DNA of 48,497 nt, taken from positions 1 through 48,497 of the forward strand of contig CABZNM010000006.1 in assembly GCA_902527075.1 (NCBI GenBank). The letters are read 5' to 3'. The position numbers and the translations under genes are program-made. Positions 1 through 8,751 of this stretch are shown here, piece by piece (positions within the stretch are counted from its first letter, which is position 1; every line of letters starts with the position of its first letter). The notes below the pieces were generated by a model. It did no database searches, was not told the DNA's origin, and saw only the letters and a program-made list of their open reading frames with translations. Source of the DNA: an uncultured Pelagibacteraceae bacterium. GTDB taxonomy: Bacteria; Pseudomonadota; Alphaproteobacteria; Pelagibacterales; AG-422-B15.

Positions 1-33
1 GACTAAAACATATAAAAAAATAGATTTCTATAC

Positions 34-1212
34 ATGTTTATAAATTTTTTCTTCGAGCTTAAGCAAGCAAAGCTTCCAGTTTCACTAAAGGAATATCTTA
101 TGCTAATGGAAGCAATGGATAAACGAGTTGTAGACTCATTCGATGTAAATGACTTTTACTACTTAAGTAGGTCTGCGCTTGTAAAAGATGAAAGATATTT
201 AGATAAATTTGACAGAGTATTTGGACATGCATTTAAAGGATTAGAAAAAAAAGATGGTGAAGAAGTTAATGAAATACCTGAAGAATGGCTTCGACTTATG
301 GGGCAGAAATATCTTACTGATGAAGAAAAAAAATTAATCGAGTCACTTGGTGGGTGGGATAAATTGATGGAGACTTTGAAAAAAAGATTAGAAGAACAGG
401 AAAAAAGACATCAAGGTGGAAATAAATGGATTGGAACTGGAGGAACATCTCCTTTTGGTGCTTATGGATATAATCCCGAGGGTATAAGGATTGGTCAAAA
501 GGAAAGTAGAAATAAGAAAGCAGTAAAAATTTGGGATAAAAGAGAATTTAGTAATCTTGATGGAGATGTAGAGCTTGGCACGAGAAATATAAAAGTGGCG
601 CTTAGAAGACTAAGAAAATTTGCAAGAGAAGGAGCTGAAACTGAGTTAGATTTAGATAATACTATTAAGTCTACAGCTCACAAGGGTTACATCGACGTAA
701 AGATGATGCCGGAACGTCGAAACAAAATAAAAGTACTTCTTTTCTTTGATGTTGGTGGATCGATGGACGCCCATGTAAAAATATGCGAAGAGTTATTTTC
801 AGCTGCTAGAACAGAATTTAAACACATGGAATATTTCTATTATCATAATTGTCTTTATGATGCAGTCTGGAAAGATAATTCAAGGAGATACAATGATAAT
901 GTTAAAACTTGGGATCTTCTTCATACATACCCTTCTGATTATAAAGTTATTTTTGTGGGTGATGCTGAAATGAGTCCTTATGAAATCACATATCCTGGAG
1001 GAAGTGTAGAATTTTGGAATGAAGAGTCCGGTGAAACATGGTTAACTCGACTTTTGAATGTCTATGAAAATGCAATTTGGCTTAATCCTATTCCTGACAG
1101 ATACTGGGAGCAAATTGCTTCTACTTCGATTATAAAACAAATCTTTTCAGATAGAATGTTCCCCTTGACTATAGAAGGTATAGATCAAGCCATGAGAGAA
1201 CTAAATAAATAA
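34..1212 (+). CDS. VWA domain protein, CoxE-like
   Basis: A 392-residue cytosolic protein with a charged N-terminal helical half and a C-terminal von Willebrand A fold. The MIDAS-like metal site is visible at about residues 238-244 (FFDVGGSM, the DxGxSM form). This layout fits the CoxE/YeaD2-type VWA family (COG3552). Members usually act with a MoxR AAA+ ATPase to insert metals or remodel partner enzymes; that function is known for a few members only. The MoxR partner is normally the gene just upstream and would lie outside this window. There is no signal peptide. The gene leads a + strand run with the EamA and dus genes (gaps of 3 and 2 bases). Family confident, client protein unknown. Confidence 0.8.
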   Translation: MFINFFFELKQAKLPVSLKEYLMLMEAMDKRVVDSFDVNDFYYLSRSALVKDERYLDKFDRVFGHAFKGLEKKDGEEVNEIPEEWLRLMGQKYLTDEEKKLIESLGGWDKLMETLKKRLEEQEKRHQGGNKWIGTGGTSPFGAYGYNPEGIRIGQKESRNKKAVKIWDKREFSNLDGDVELGTRNIKVALRRLRKFAREGAETELDLDNTIKSTAHKGYIDVKMMPERRNKIKVLLFFDVGGSMDAHVKICEELFSAARTEFKHMEYFYYHNCLYDAVWKDNSRRYNDNVKTWDLLHTYPSDYKVIFVGDAEMSPYEITYPGGSVEFWNEESGETWLTRLLNVYENAIWLNPIPDRYWEQIASTSIIKQIFSDRMFPLTIEGIDQAMRELNK

Positions 1213-1215
1213 TCT

Positions 1216-2073
1216 ATGGTTCAAAAATCTAACGTGTTATTGGGCATCGCCCTGTTATGTCTAGGTCTGTTTATTGTCCCAATAAATGACGCCTTGGCTA
1301 AGTACTTAAGTGACGAAATTGGTATTTTTGAAATAATTTGGGCTAGATTTTTTGGACACTTTATTATTCTAGTTCCTCTTGTTTACTACCTGAGAGGAAA
1401 AGCATCATTTTTTAATTCAAATACTAAACATCAAGTTGCAAGAGGGCTTTTTATATTTTTAGGAACTGCATTTTTTTATGTTGCTATTACTAACATTCCT
1501 CTTGCAAATGCTCTAAGTCTACTTTTAGTTGCTCCAATCATCGTAGTTATTTTATCTGTTTATTTGTTAGGAGAAAAAATTACTTACTTAAAAATTTTGT
1601 GTGCATCGGTTGGATTTATTGGAACAATACTGGTTATCCAACCAGGTTTTTCAAGTTTTAATTTATACTCAGCTTATGCTTTTATTTCTGGTTTATTTTA
1701 TGCAATGTATCTTATTTATACTCGTAAAGTTAATTTTGCTTCTGACTCTCTGATTACACTCAGTTACTCTACAATACCAGGAGCTGTAATTATGACAATT
1801 TTATTACCCCTGTTCTGGTCGAGTATTCCTGATTTAAATCAAATAGTTTTATTATCATGTATTGGACCAGTTGTTATTGTTTCACACTTTTTTTTCATTA
1901 AAGCTTATCAGTTTGCTGAGGCAAGCGTACTTGCTCCAATTCATTATTTTGAGATTGTCAGTAATGCCTTAATTAGTATTTTATTTTTCAAGGACATTCC
2001 AAGTATTTTAGTGGCTTTTGGAATTTTATGTATCATTAGCAGTGGTGTTCTGATAAGTCTTAATCAAAAGTAA
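1216..2073 (+). CDS. EamA/DMT-superfamily transporter
   Basis: A 285-residue inner-membrane protein made almost entirely of about ten hydrophobic helices in two repeated halves, the usual size and organisation of EamA drug/metabolite transporters. The first half shows the typical start with a PINDALAKYL stretch followed by an IIWARFFGHF segment. Substrates of this group are mostly unknown; members export amino acids or other metabolites. It lies 3 bases after the VWA gene and 2 bases before the dus gene, so co-transcription is likely but functional linkage is not implied. One of three EamA-type proteins in this window. Confidence 0.85.
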   Translation: MVQKSNVLLGIALLCLGLFIVPINDALAKYLSDEIGIFEIIWARFFGHFIILVPLVYYLRGKASFFNSNTKHQVARGLFIFLGTAFFYVAITNIPLANALSLLLVAPIIVVILSVYLLGEKITYLKILCASVGFIGTILVIQPGFSSFNLYSAYAFISGLFYAMYLIYTRKVNFASDSLITLSYSTIPGAVIMTILLPLFWSSIPDLNQIVLLSCIGPVVIVSHFFFIKAYQFAEASVLAPIHYFEIVSNALISILFFKDIPSILVAFGILCIISSGVLISLNQK

Positions 2074-2075
2074 TC

Positions 2076-3050
2076 ATGAATAATAAGACCACATTAAATT
2101 ATAAATTTTCAGTAGCTCCAATGATGGGAGTGACAACATCAAGTGCTCGTTTTATGTATCGTTTAATTTCTAAAGAAGCAATTCTATTTACTGAAATGAT
2201 TGCTAGCCAAGCTTTGTTCAAAGGTAATAAGGACAAACTATTATTAAAACAAAAGACTGAGTCTCCAGTAATTCTTCAAGTAGGAGGTTCAGATAAAGAA
2301 CTACTAAAATATTCAGTTAATCTTGCAAATAACAAAAATTATCAAGGCATAAATTTAAACGTAGGATGTCCATCCAAAAAAGTTTCTAAAGGTAAAATGG
2401 GTGCATGTTTAATGAAAGAATCAGATTTAGTTAGGGATTGTATATCTTCGATGCTTCAAGAAACAGATATGGATGTTTCAGTTAAGTGTAGAATTGGCGT
2501 AGATGAATTTGAAAGTTTTGAATTTTTCAGGGACTTCATTGACAATGTTGCACAAAGTGGATGTCAATTATTTTTTGTACACGCAAGAAAGGCATATTTA
2601 AAAGGACTAGATCCTAAAAAGAATAGGACAATACCAATTCTTAAATACAAATTTGTGCACAAAATCAAAAAAGAGTTTCCTCATCTCAAAATATTCATAA
2701 ACGGAGGTTTAAACACTATGAGTGATTGTATTGAACAAATAAATTTTGTTGATGGTGTCATGGTAGGAAGAGCAATACAATCAAATCCATTTTTTTTAGA
2801 AAAAGTGGATAATGTTTTCTATGAAAAGAAAGTTCAATCAGCTAACAGAGAATTTATAATCAAAAAATATTTTGACTATATAAAATTAAATATTGATCGA
2901 GTATCAACTTATGAACTTTTAAGTCCTTTACTTGCTTTATGTTTTGGTGTTCCTGGTGCAAAAAAGTTTAAACAACAAGTAAACGATTTAATAAGAGCTA
3001 GGGACATCGAAACATTAGAGAGTACTTATTTAAACCTTATTGCTGCTTAG
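2076..3050 (+). CDS. dusA: tRNA-dihydrouridine synthase, DusA type
   Basis: A 324-residue FMN enzyme that reduces uridines in the D-loop of tRNA to dihydrouridine. The TIM-barrel N-terminus carries the flavin-binding start (VAPMMGVT, residues 13-20), the ILQVGGSD strand and the NVGCPS motif with the catalytic Cys98. The GGLNT and VMVGRAI segments further along bind the flavin phosphate. The length fits DusA. A methionine sits where many relatives have aspartate in the APM(M/L)xxTD start, which is normal for DusA. The 3' end overlaps the convergent nitroreductase gene by 4 bases, so there is no room for a terminator. Confidence for the Dus family is high, for the A subtype good. Confidence 0.88.
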   Translation: MNNKTTLNYKFSVAPMMGVTTSSARFMYRLISKEAILFTEMIASQALFKGNKDKLLLKQKTESPVILQVGGSDKELLKYSVNLANNKNYQGINLNVGCPSKKVSKGKMGACLMKESDLVRDCISSMLQETDMDVSVKCRIGVDEFESFEFFRDFIDNVAQSGCQLFFVHARKAYLKGLDPKKNRTIPILKYKFVHKIKKEFPHLKIFINGGLNTMSDCIEQINFVDGVMVGRAIQSNPFFLEKVDNVFYEKKVQSANREFIIKKYFDYIKLNIDRVSTYELLSPLLALCFGVPGAKKFKQQVNDLIRARDIETLESTYLNLIAA

Positions 3051-3619
3051 AGTATTTCTGCTACCTCATCAAAATTGTATCTGTGAGCGCGCTCAAAAAA
3101 GCCATCTTCAGCCGCATATCCCAACCTACATAGAAAATTGCTTTTTATTGACGTTTCACTAAAGAATTCTTTGTCGACGTCCTCATTAGAAAATCCACTC
3201 ATTGGTCCAGTAGAAAGTCCCAATGCACTAGCTGCTTTTATAAAATAACCACCTTGTAATGAAGAATTTCTGAATGCAGTAACTTCAGATTTTATTTTAT
3301 CATTCTCAAAATATTTTTTTGCATCTTCCCTCAAATAGTTTTTTGGCAAATCTTTCCAGAACTCGGTATCCATACCAATGATAGCGCATACTGGAGCATC
3401 GATGACTTTTTGCACATTATCATCACTCACTAGCTTTGATAGTCTCTGCTTTGCCTCAGTACTTTTTAAAAATTTAAGTCTCATAGGGCTTGAATTGAAT
3501 GATGTTGCGCCCCATTTCGTTAGCTCATAAAGTTCATGAAGAGTGCTATTTTCAACAGACTTATTTTTAAATTTATAACAAGTTTTTGGATGCACGAATA
3601 TATCTTCAATTACTGACAT
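3047..3619 (-). CDS. RutE-like nitroreductase (malonic semialdehyde reductase family)
   Basis: A 190-residue FMN-dependent nitroreductase-fold protein. Its closest recognisable family is RutE/HadB, which reduces malonic semialdehyde to 3-hydroxypropionate in E. coli pyrimidine degradation; that family has about 196 residues. Visible signatures are KWGATSFNSSP near residue 35, APVCAIIGMD near residue 78, and AFRNSSLQGGYF followed by ALGLSTGPMSGF near residues 115-143. None of the other rut genes is nearby, so the role may be general reductive detoxification of a reactive semialdehyde. It is first after a convergent junction and is co-oriented with the glutathione peroxidase, pirin and dehydrogenase genes upstream of it (gap of 1 base). 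Confidence 0.82.
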   Translation of the reverse strand: MSVIEDIFVHPKTCYKFKNKSVENSTLHELYELTKWGATSFNSSPMRLKFLKSTEAKQRLSKLVSDDNVQKVIDAPVCAIIGMDTEFWKDLPKNYLREDAKKYFENDKIKSEVTAFRNSSLQGGYFIKAASALGLSTGPMSGFSNEDVDKEFFSETSIKSNFLCRLGYAAEDGFFERAHRYNFDEVAEIL

Positions 3620-3620
3620 A

Positions 3621-4085
3621 TTAATTTACTAATTCAATAATATTCTCTTCAATCATTTTGGGTGTCTTCATGCTTCCATAACCTTTTACAAAGTTTCCGT
3701 TCTGATCAAACAAAAACTTTGTAAAATTCCACTTAATATCTCTACCTGCTACTTTATTTAGATAGTTAAATAAAGGAGAAGCATGCTCTCCAATCACATC
3801 AACCTTATCAAATAATTTAAAACTAATATTATATTTATCATCACAAAATGTTTTAATTTGTTCATTTGAGCCAGGTTCTTGTGAGCCAAATTGATTGCAT
3901 GGGAATGCAAGTATTTCTAGGCCTTTATCTTTATAGCGTTCAAAAAGATCTTGTAGCCCTTCATACTGGGACGTAAAGCCACAAGCGCTTGCAACATTAA
4001 CTATCAAAATAACTTTTCCTTTATAGCTACTTAAATGTACTTCGCTACCATCTATATCTTTAACGCTAAATTCATATAATTTCAT
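3621..4085 (-). CDS. Glutathione peroxidase family protein (Cys type)
   Basis: A 154-residue thioredoxin-fold peroxidase. The peroxidatic residue is Cys35 within NVASACGFT, not selenocysteine. The conserved Gln (PCNQFG, about residue 73-78) and Trp-Asn (KWNFTKF, about residue 121) of the catalytic tetrad are present. Cys-type bacterial members usually take electrons from thioredoxin instead of glutathione and reduce hydrogen peroxide and lipid hydroperoxides. There is no signal peptide, so it is cytosolic. It lies between the nitroreductase gene (1-base gap) and pirin (8-base gap), which suggests a small stress or detoxification operon. Confidence 0.9.
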   Translation of the reverse strand: MKLYEFSVKDIDGSEVHLSSYKGKVILIVNVASACGFTSQYEGLQDLFERYKDKGLEILAFPCNQFGSQEPGSNEQIKTFCDDKYNISFKLFDKVDVIGEHASPLFNYLNKVAGRDIKWNFTKFLFDQNGNFVKGYGSMKTPKMIEENIIELVN

Positions 4086-4093
4086 AATCGATC

Positions 4094-4939
4094 CTAGTAT
4101 TTAGCAAAAGTACCATTGTGATAATCATGAATTGCCTCAGCGATTTCTTCTTTGGTATTCATCACAAAAGGTCCACCTCTTGCTATTTCCTCATTAATTG
4201 GCTTGCCGGATATTAAAAGAAATTTCGAGTCTCTTTTAGCTTTTATCTTTAATTCATCACTTTTATCTAGAATTAGAAGATATGATTTTCCATACGGTGA
4301 CATACTTGTATCGCCTATATTTAAGTGGCCATCGATTAGATAAATTAGTGAATTATGGTTTTCGTTTAATGTGGTAGATAGTTCAGCATTTTCATCAAGC
4401 TCTACGTCAAAATAAATAGGCTCTACATTATGATTAGTAATTGGGCCTTTAATGCCATTAAATTCTCCTGCAATTATTTTTACTCTCCTATTTTCATCAC
4501 TAAAATATCCTAGCTCTTCAGAATTTAAATACACATATTCTGGTTTATTTTTTTTTAATTTTGCCGGCATATTAATCCATAATTGAAATCCATGAAGTTT
4601 TCCATCAGTCATAGCGGGCATTTCTGAGTGAATAATGCCCCTTCCAGTTTTCATCCATTGAACATCGCCTGACTTCATGACACCTTTTGCACCTGTGCTG
4701 TCCTTATGCTCAAATGCTCCACTTAACATGTAAGTTACTGTTTCAATACCTCTATGGGGGTGTGGTGGAAATCCACCGATATAATCATCTTTGTTTTCTG
4801 AACCAAACTCATCTAGCATTAAAAATGGGTCAAAATAGTCAATGAGTTGTGTACCAATCGATCTTTTCAATTTAACGCCAGCTCCATCAGAGGAATCTAG
4901 AGGCTCAATAATTTCTTTAATTTGAGTTAACATTTTCAT
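4094..4939 (-). CDS. Pirin family protein
   Basis: A 281-residue bicupin. The N-terminal cupin holds the metal site of pirins: His60 and His62 (FPPHPHRGIE), His104 and Glu106 (IIHSEMP), matching the His-His-His-Glu set of human pirin. Bacterial pirins include quercetin dioxygenases (YhhW) and regulators of pyruvate dehydrogenase, so the actual activity is open. Start and stop of this gene and the upstream dehydrogenase overlap by 4 bases (ATGA at 4936-4939), indicating translational coupling. A second ATG two codons in (4933) is an alternative start. The position next to peroxidase and quinone oxidoreductase genes suggests oxidative or quinone stress. Confidence 0.9.
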   Translation of the reverse strand: MKMLTQIKEIIEPLDSSDGAGVKLKRSIGTQLIDYFDPFLMLDEFGSENKDDYIGGFPPHPHRGIETVTYMLSGAFEHKDSTGAKGVMKSGDVQWMKTGRGIIHSEMPAMTDGKLHGFQLWINMPAKLKKNKPEYVYLNSEELGYFSDENRRVKIIAGEFNGIKGPITNHNVEPIYFDVELDENAELSTTLNENHNSLIYLIDGHLNIGDTSMSPYGKSYLLILDKSDELKIKAKRDSKFLLISGKPINEEIARGGPFVMNTKEEIAEAIHDYHNGTFAKY

Positions 4940-5886
4940 TCCATATTGATTACTAATTTGCCCCGCGTCCTGCCATTTGCAAGATGTTGATATGCATCTT
5001 TGAATTCATTAAGACTGAAGGTTTTTTCAATATAAGGCTTCAATTTACCATCTTCTACCCACATTCTAATCAAGTCCAAATTAGATGTTGATGTTTTTCC
5101 CGAAAGAACCACTCTAGCTTTTTTTCTCTTCGTAAATTGTTTTATAAAATCTATTTGAGTATAAACATTATTCTTTGTTGTTATGTAAATACCATTGGCC
5201 GTTAGGATTTTTTCAACCTCAGGGTAGCTTCGGTTTCCGTTTGCATCAAATACCACATCATATTTTTCATCTGTTTCTGTGAAGTCTTCTTTCGTATAGT
5301 CAATTACTTTACTAGTGTTAAACTCACTTTTAATCCAATCGATATTTCTATTACTTGTAATTGCAACACAATCAGCTTCATATAATTTTGCAATTTGTAA
5401 GGCTGTCGACCCTACACCACCAGAAGCTCCATTAATTAATAGTTTATGACCCGCTCTTAGTTTAGCTATATTTCTCAGAGCTAGTAGGCAAGTGTTTGAA
5501 ACTTGAGGTAAAGCAGCTGCATAATTTAATTCTAAATTATTGGGAGCGAGTGATATGTATTTTTGTGAAACTTTAATTTCTTCTGCACCACTGCCCCCAA
5601 ATAAGATGTCGGTCATACCAAAAACTTTATCGCCAACTTTAAATGCACCCACATTTTTTCCGATCTCAATAATTTCACCACTGAAGTCACATCCAATGAT
5701 GAATGGGAATTTTTTTATATTAGTGATTATCTTGAATCCTCCCTCCAGCTTTTTTAAATCAACAGGATTGGGAGAAATGGCAATTACTTTTACTATGACG
5801 TCGTTTATTCCAGGCTTTGGACTATTTAATTCAGTAATTTGAAGCTTATCAATATCTCCATATGAATTGTAGGTTATTGCTCTCAT
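4936..5886 (-). CDS. NAD(P)H:quinone oxidoreductase/alcohol dehydrogenase, MDR superfamily
   Basis: A 316-residue medium-chain dehydrogenase/reductase. The GroES-like N-terminal domain includes the PNPVDLK and IIGCDFSGEI signatures. The Rossmann domain has GASGGVGSTALQIAKL at about residues 153-168. No structural or catalytic zinc cysteine cluster is present, which places it with the zinc-free quinone oxidoreductases. These reduce quinones or alpha,beta-unsaturated carbonyls using NADPH. It is the first gene of the leftward 5886-3047 cluster and is divergent from the PAP2 gene over a 53-base spacer (5887-5939) that must hold both promoters. Substrate is unknown. Confidence 0.85.
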   Translation of the reverse strand: MRAITYNSYGDIDKLQITELNSPKPGINDVIVKVIAISPNPVDLKKLEGGFKIITNIKKFPFIIGCDFSGEIIEIGKNVGAFKVGDKVFGMTDILFGGSGAEEIKVSQKYISLAPNNLELNYAAALPQVSNTCLLALRNIAKLRAGHKLLINGASGGVGSTALQIAKLYEADCVAITSNRNIDWIKSEFNTSKVIDYTKEDFTETDEKYDVVFDANGNRSYPEVEKILTANGIYITTKNNVYTQIDFIKQFTKRKKARVVLSGKTSTSNLDLIRMWVEDGKLKPYIEKTFSLNEFKDAYQHLANGRTRGKLVINME

Positions 5887-5939
5887 ATATATAAAAATCT
5901 TGTATAATGTATTAAATAACTCTGTAAATAATATTTCAA

Positions 5940-6821
5940 ATGACTGATGATATTGGTTGGGTTGTAAACCTAAGATATGCTCAAATAACTCCAGTTTTTG
6001 AGTTCTTCACCTGGTTAGGTTATCGAGATTTTTTATTCTTATTTATACCTTTCATTTATTGGTGTTTTGATAGAAAGACATTCGGTAGATTAGTTTTATT
6101 AGTGTTTTTTGCAGCGTTAATTAATACATGGTTAAAAGATTTTTTTCAGGACCCACGTCCTGATCCTAGCTTAAGCATTGATCCTTGGCTTCATGACAAT
6201 CAATCCTATGGCTTCCCTAGTGGTCATTCACAACTCGCTGTTATTATCTGGCTATATATAGTGCTCAATGTAGAAAATAGTTTAGTTCGAATTTTTTCTC
6301 TTGTATCTCTCATTTGCGTACCTTTGAGTAGACTTTATTTAGGAGTTCACGATTTAAGTGATATTTTTGGAGGATTGTCTATTGGTTTAATTATTTTATT
6401 TACTGCGCAATTTATATTTAAAAAAATTGATGGAGGTTATTATATTCAAAATACTACTCAATTAATTATAATATCATGTACTCTTATTTTATTTTACGTC
6501 ACCTGGCCATTATCTAGCACTATTTCAGCAGTTGTATCTTTCAGTGGTTTTATTATTGGATTTTGGTTCGGTTATCAATTAGACAATAAAAATTTTTGTT
6601 TTTCGAGAATTCAAAATATGTATCTTCACTATCTGTCGTCAGTGATTGCACTGTTTGGGTTTTTCATGATAAATAACTTAATGAATAACATAGTCGATCG
6701 CTATGAGCTCTCATCTCAATTCATTGATTTTATAATGTCAGCCATATTAGGCTTTTATATTTCATTCTTTGCATTGTATGTCTTATTTAAGATCAAACTT
6801 CAGTCTAGAATGAAAGTTTGA
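5940..6821 (+). CDS. PAP2-family membrane phosphatase
   Basis: A 293-residue polytopic membrane protein with the complete acid-phosphatase signature of type 2 phosphatidic acid phosphatases. Lys66 and Arg73 lie in KDFFQDPRP, Ser94-Gly95-His96 in the PSGH motif, and Ser130-Arg131 with His137 and Asp141 in SRLYLGVHDLSD. The active site faces the periplasm and would hydrolyse a lipid phosphate or prenyl pyrophosphate, for example undecaprenyl pyrophosphate; which one cannot be told. The C-terminal third adds several further hydrophobic helices beyond the catalytic core. It is a single gene between two leftward groups, and its 3' end overlaps the convergent metallo-hydrolase gene by 22 bases. Confidence 0.88.
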   Translation: MTDDIGWVVNLRYAQITPVFEFFTWLGYRDFLFLFIPFIYWCFDRKTFGRLVLLVFFAALINTWLKDFFQDPRPDPSLSIDPWLHDNQSYGFPSGHSQLAVIIWLYIVLNVENSLVRIFSLVSLICVPLSRLYLGVHDLSDIFGGLSIGLIILFTAQFIFKKIDGGYYIQNTTQLIIISCTLILFYVTWPLSSTISAVVSFSGFIIGFWFGYQLDNKNFCFSRIQNMYLHYLSSVIALFGFFMINNLMNNIVDRYELSSQFIDFIMSAILGFYISFFALYVLFKIKLQSRMKV

Positions 6822-7825
6822 CCATGTTTGAGAGTTATAAATTTACTTGAGTCTATCTCTTTTTCTGAAAGTGCAATTTCTAACTTTTCAGGAGGCTCAG
6901 TTACTTTCTCATCTGTAAGTATAAAAGTGCCCCAATGCATTCCAATTGCTTGTTCAGCATTTAGGTCTTGAAAGGCCATTACTGCTTCTTCTGGGTTCAT
7001 GTGTGAAAATTTCATAAACCATCTAGGTTCATATGCGCCTATTGGTATTGCGGCTAAATTTACAGCGCCAAGTCTATTGTAAATATTTTTAAAATCATCA
7101 GAATATCCAGTGTCACCAAGATGAATAAATGAATGCTTTGGAGCATTAAAATGCCATGCTCCCCACAAACTTTCATTTCTATCAAATAAACCTCTAGCTG
7201 ACCAGTGCTGAACCGGTGCAAATGTGATCTCAGTATTCTTAACAGTTTTTGACTCCCACCAATCCAGTTCGATAACATTATTGATACCTTTGTCCTCAAA
7301 CCATTTTTGAAGACCAAGAGGTACAAGAAAGAGCGCCTTTGGGTATTTTTTTGATATTTCAGTAACTGTTTGTTTATCTAAATGATCATAATGATTGTGA
7401 GAAATTGTAATCACATCAATGTCTGGAAATTGATCTACAGTCATGCCAGGGGGCGTATATCTTTCGGGTCCTGTAAAAGTAAATGGAGATGCCCTATTAG
7501 TACAATGAGGATCAAGCAATACATTTAAATCATTATTCTGATAGAGAAAGGAAGCATGTCCTATCCAGGTTATTAATAAATCTTCATTCCTATTAATTGC
7601 TTCAAAGTTTGGTTCTACTTGAGGGAAATTAAATGTTTTTACTTTCTTGCCTCTTCTTTCCCAACCCCACTTAAACATCTCAGCAAAATTTTTACTATTT
7701 ATCTTACCGCTTGGATTAGAAAAAGTACCATCTGGTAAATGATGCTTTGGTTTTATTGTCATTTCACTTGAACTAATATTAATAAATATCAAAAGTATAG
7801 TGCAGATTGATAAAATTAATCTCAT
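6800..7825 (-). CDS. Metallo-beta-lactamase-fold hydrolase, NAPE-PLD/UlaG-like, exported or membrane anchored
   Basis: I place the start at 7825. There the ATG overlaps the DUF983 stop by one base (TAATG), and it gives a clean N-terminal hydrophobic segment (about residues 2-18, MRLILSICTILLIFINISSS). A longer reading frame exists up to 7864 but would bury this segment behind a charged leader. The 341-residue protein has HNHYDH at 143-148, the metal-binding HxHxDH motif. The IGHASFL and LLDPHCTNRASPF segments are typical of NAPE-PLD-like phospholipase D relatives. Probable role is hydrolysis of a lipid-type or phosphodiester substrate in the periplasm. It is the last gene of the long leftward array. 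Confidence 0.82.
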   Translation of the reverse strand: MRLILSICTILLIFINISSSEMTIKPKHHLPDGTFSNPSGKINSKNFAEMFKWGWERRGKKVKTFNFPQVEPNFEAINRNEDLLITWIGHASFLYQNNDLNVLLDPHCTNRASPFTFTGPERYTPPGMTVDQFPDIDVITISHNHYDHLDKQTVTEISKKYPKALFLVPLGLQKWFEDKGINNVIELDWWESKTVKNTEITFAPVQHWSARGLFDRNESLWGAWHFNAPKHSFIHLGDTGYSDDFKNIYNRLGAVNLAAIPIGAYEPRWFMKFSHMNPEEAVMAFQDLNAEQAIGMHWGTFILTDEKVTEPPEKLEIALSEKEIDSSKFITLKHGQTFILD

Positions 7826-8175
7826 TAATTTTTGTCTTTTGTCTTCCATAAGATGGCAAGACAAACACCTTTAGAAAATGGTAAGAAATACAATACAAGC
7901 ATTAATGTTGCTGGAATCCAAATGCTTGCCTGGAGCCATAATGCAGGCGTATATTCCTGTTCAAAGTATAGAATGAGAGGAACCACAATATGGCCCACAA
8001 TGACAATTGTAAGCCAAGGTCCAAAATCATCAGTTCTAAAGGAACCAAGTTCTTCATTGCAGTTATTGCAGTTCTTATAAAGTTTTAAATACTTATAATA
8101 TAAGTGCCCAATACCACAGTTTGGACATTTACTTCTCACTGATCTAAACAACGCAAGAAATATTGAGACATTCAT
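7825..8175 (-). CDS. DUF983 small membrane protein
   Basis: A 116-residue protein with a cysteine zinc-ribbon-like start (CPNCG at 17-21 and CNNC at 36-39), then the conserved stretch RTDDFGPWLTIVIVGHIVVP and two hydrophobic helices. This matches DUF983, which is widespread in alphaproteobacteria, often near cytochrome oxidase assembly genes, and has no proven function. The gene sits 3 bases downstream of soxG and overlaps the hydrolase gene by one base. The presence of Sco and PCuAC in the same transcription unit is compatible with a respiratory chain or metal connection, but this is only inference. Confidence 0.88.
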   Translation of the reverse strand: MNVSIFLALFRSVRSKCPNCGIGHLYYKYLKLYKNCNNCNEELGSFRTDDFGPWLTIVIVGHIVVPLILYFEQEYTPALWLQASIWIPATLMLVLYFLPFSKGVCLAILWKTKDKN

Positions 8176-8178
8176 GAA

Positions 8179-8751
8179 TTAATTTTCTTTTATATATTCT
8201 CTGCTTGAGTCACTAAGCCAATCCCACAGATATTCAGCAAAACTCCATCGTACCGAGATATCAAAAATATTTTCATCAGACAATCTATCTATCAAAACTG
8301 TAGCCTTATTAATATAAGTTTGCGCACAAGTGTCCTTTTCTGAGACGCTACGTTTAAAATCTAGTGAGCAGGATTTAGACAAAACATCAATTGCATTTTG
8401 GCCGCTGAGTCTCATCGTCAAATAATAATCAGATACATCTGTAATAGCAAAAAAATCTGATCCTAAGTTTGATCTTAAATCATTGATTATATTGTATTTT
8501 TCATTATCACTGCATAAAATTAAGTATTCATTTGGACCAAGCCAAAGTGTTCTGGTCTTGTTGTCTCCACTTACTTTGTTGTTTGATGGAAGCTCATAAC
8601 CAAGAAAATCGTTTATTTTATTTCTTAAATCAATGTTGGTTTCATTAACTCTTAAGTTAATTTTCCCAACATAATTGATGTTATTTAATGAAACCGCATC
8701 AGATTTGATTTCATTCTTATCATTTAGAGGAGAATTTATTTGTTCATTCAT
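8179..8751 (-). CDS. soxG: Sarcosine oxidase gamma subunit
   Basis: Start chosen at 8751, where ATG overlaps the soxA stop in ATGAATGA (8 bases), the same overlap length as at soxD/soxA. The reading frame continues upstream to 8817, but that part lies inside soxA. The 190-residue product has the GcvT-like fold of SoxG, with TRTLWLGPNEYLIL near residue 70 and an FFAITDVSDYYLTMRLSG segment near residue 105-125 that fit the family. In heterotetrameric sarcosine oxidase the gamma subunit packs against the folate-binding part of alpha. The order B-D-A-G is the canonical one. Sequence conservation is lower than for the other subunits, so context carries part of the call. Confidence 0.9.
   Translation of the reverse strand: MNEQINSPLNDKNEIKSDAVSLNNINYVGKINLRVNETNIDLRNKINDFLGYELPSNNKVSGDNKTRTLWLGPNEYLILCSDNEKYNIINDLRSNLGSDFFAITDVSDYYLTMRLSGQNAIDVLSKSCSLDFKRSVSEKDTCAQTYINKATVLIDRLSDENIFDISVRWSFAEYLWDWLSDSSREYIKEN

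Noticed and set aside
1..33. End of an upstream gene (GAC TAA at 1-6), perhaps the moxR partner
   Set aside because: A single codon and stop give no usable evidence.
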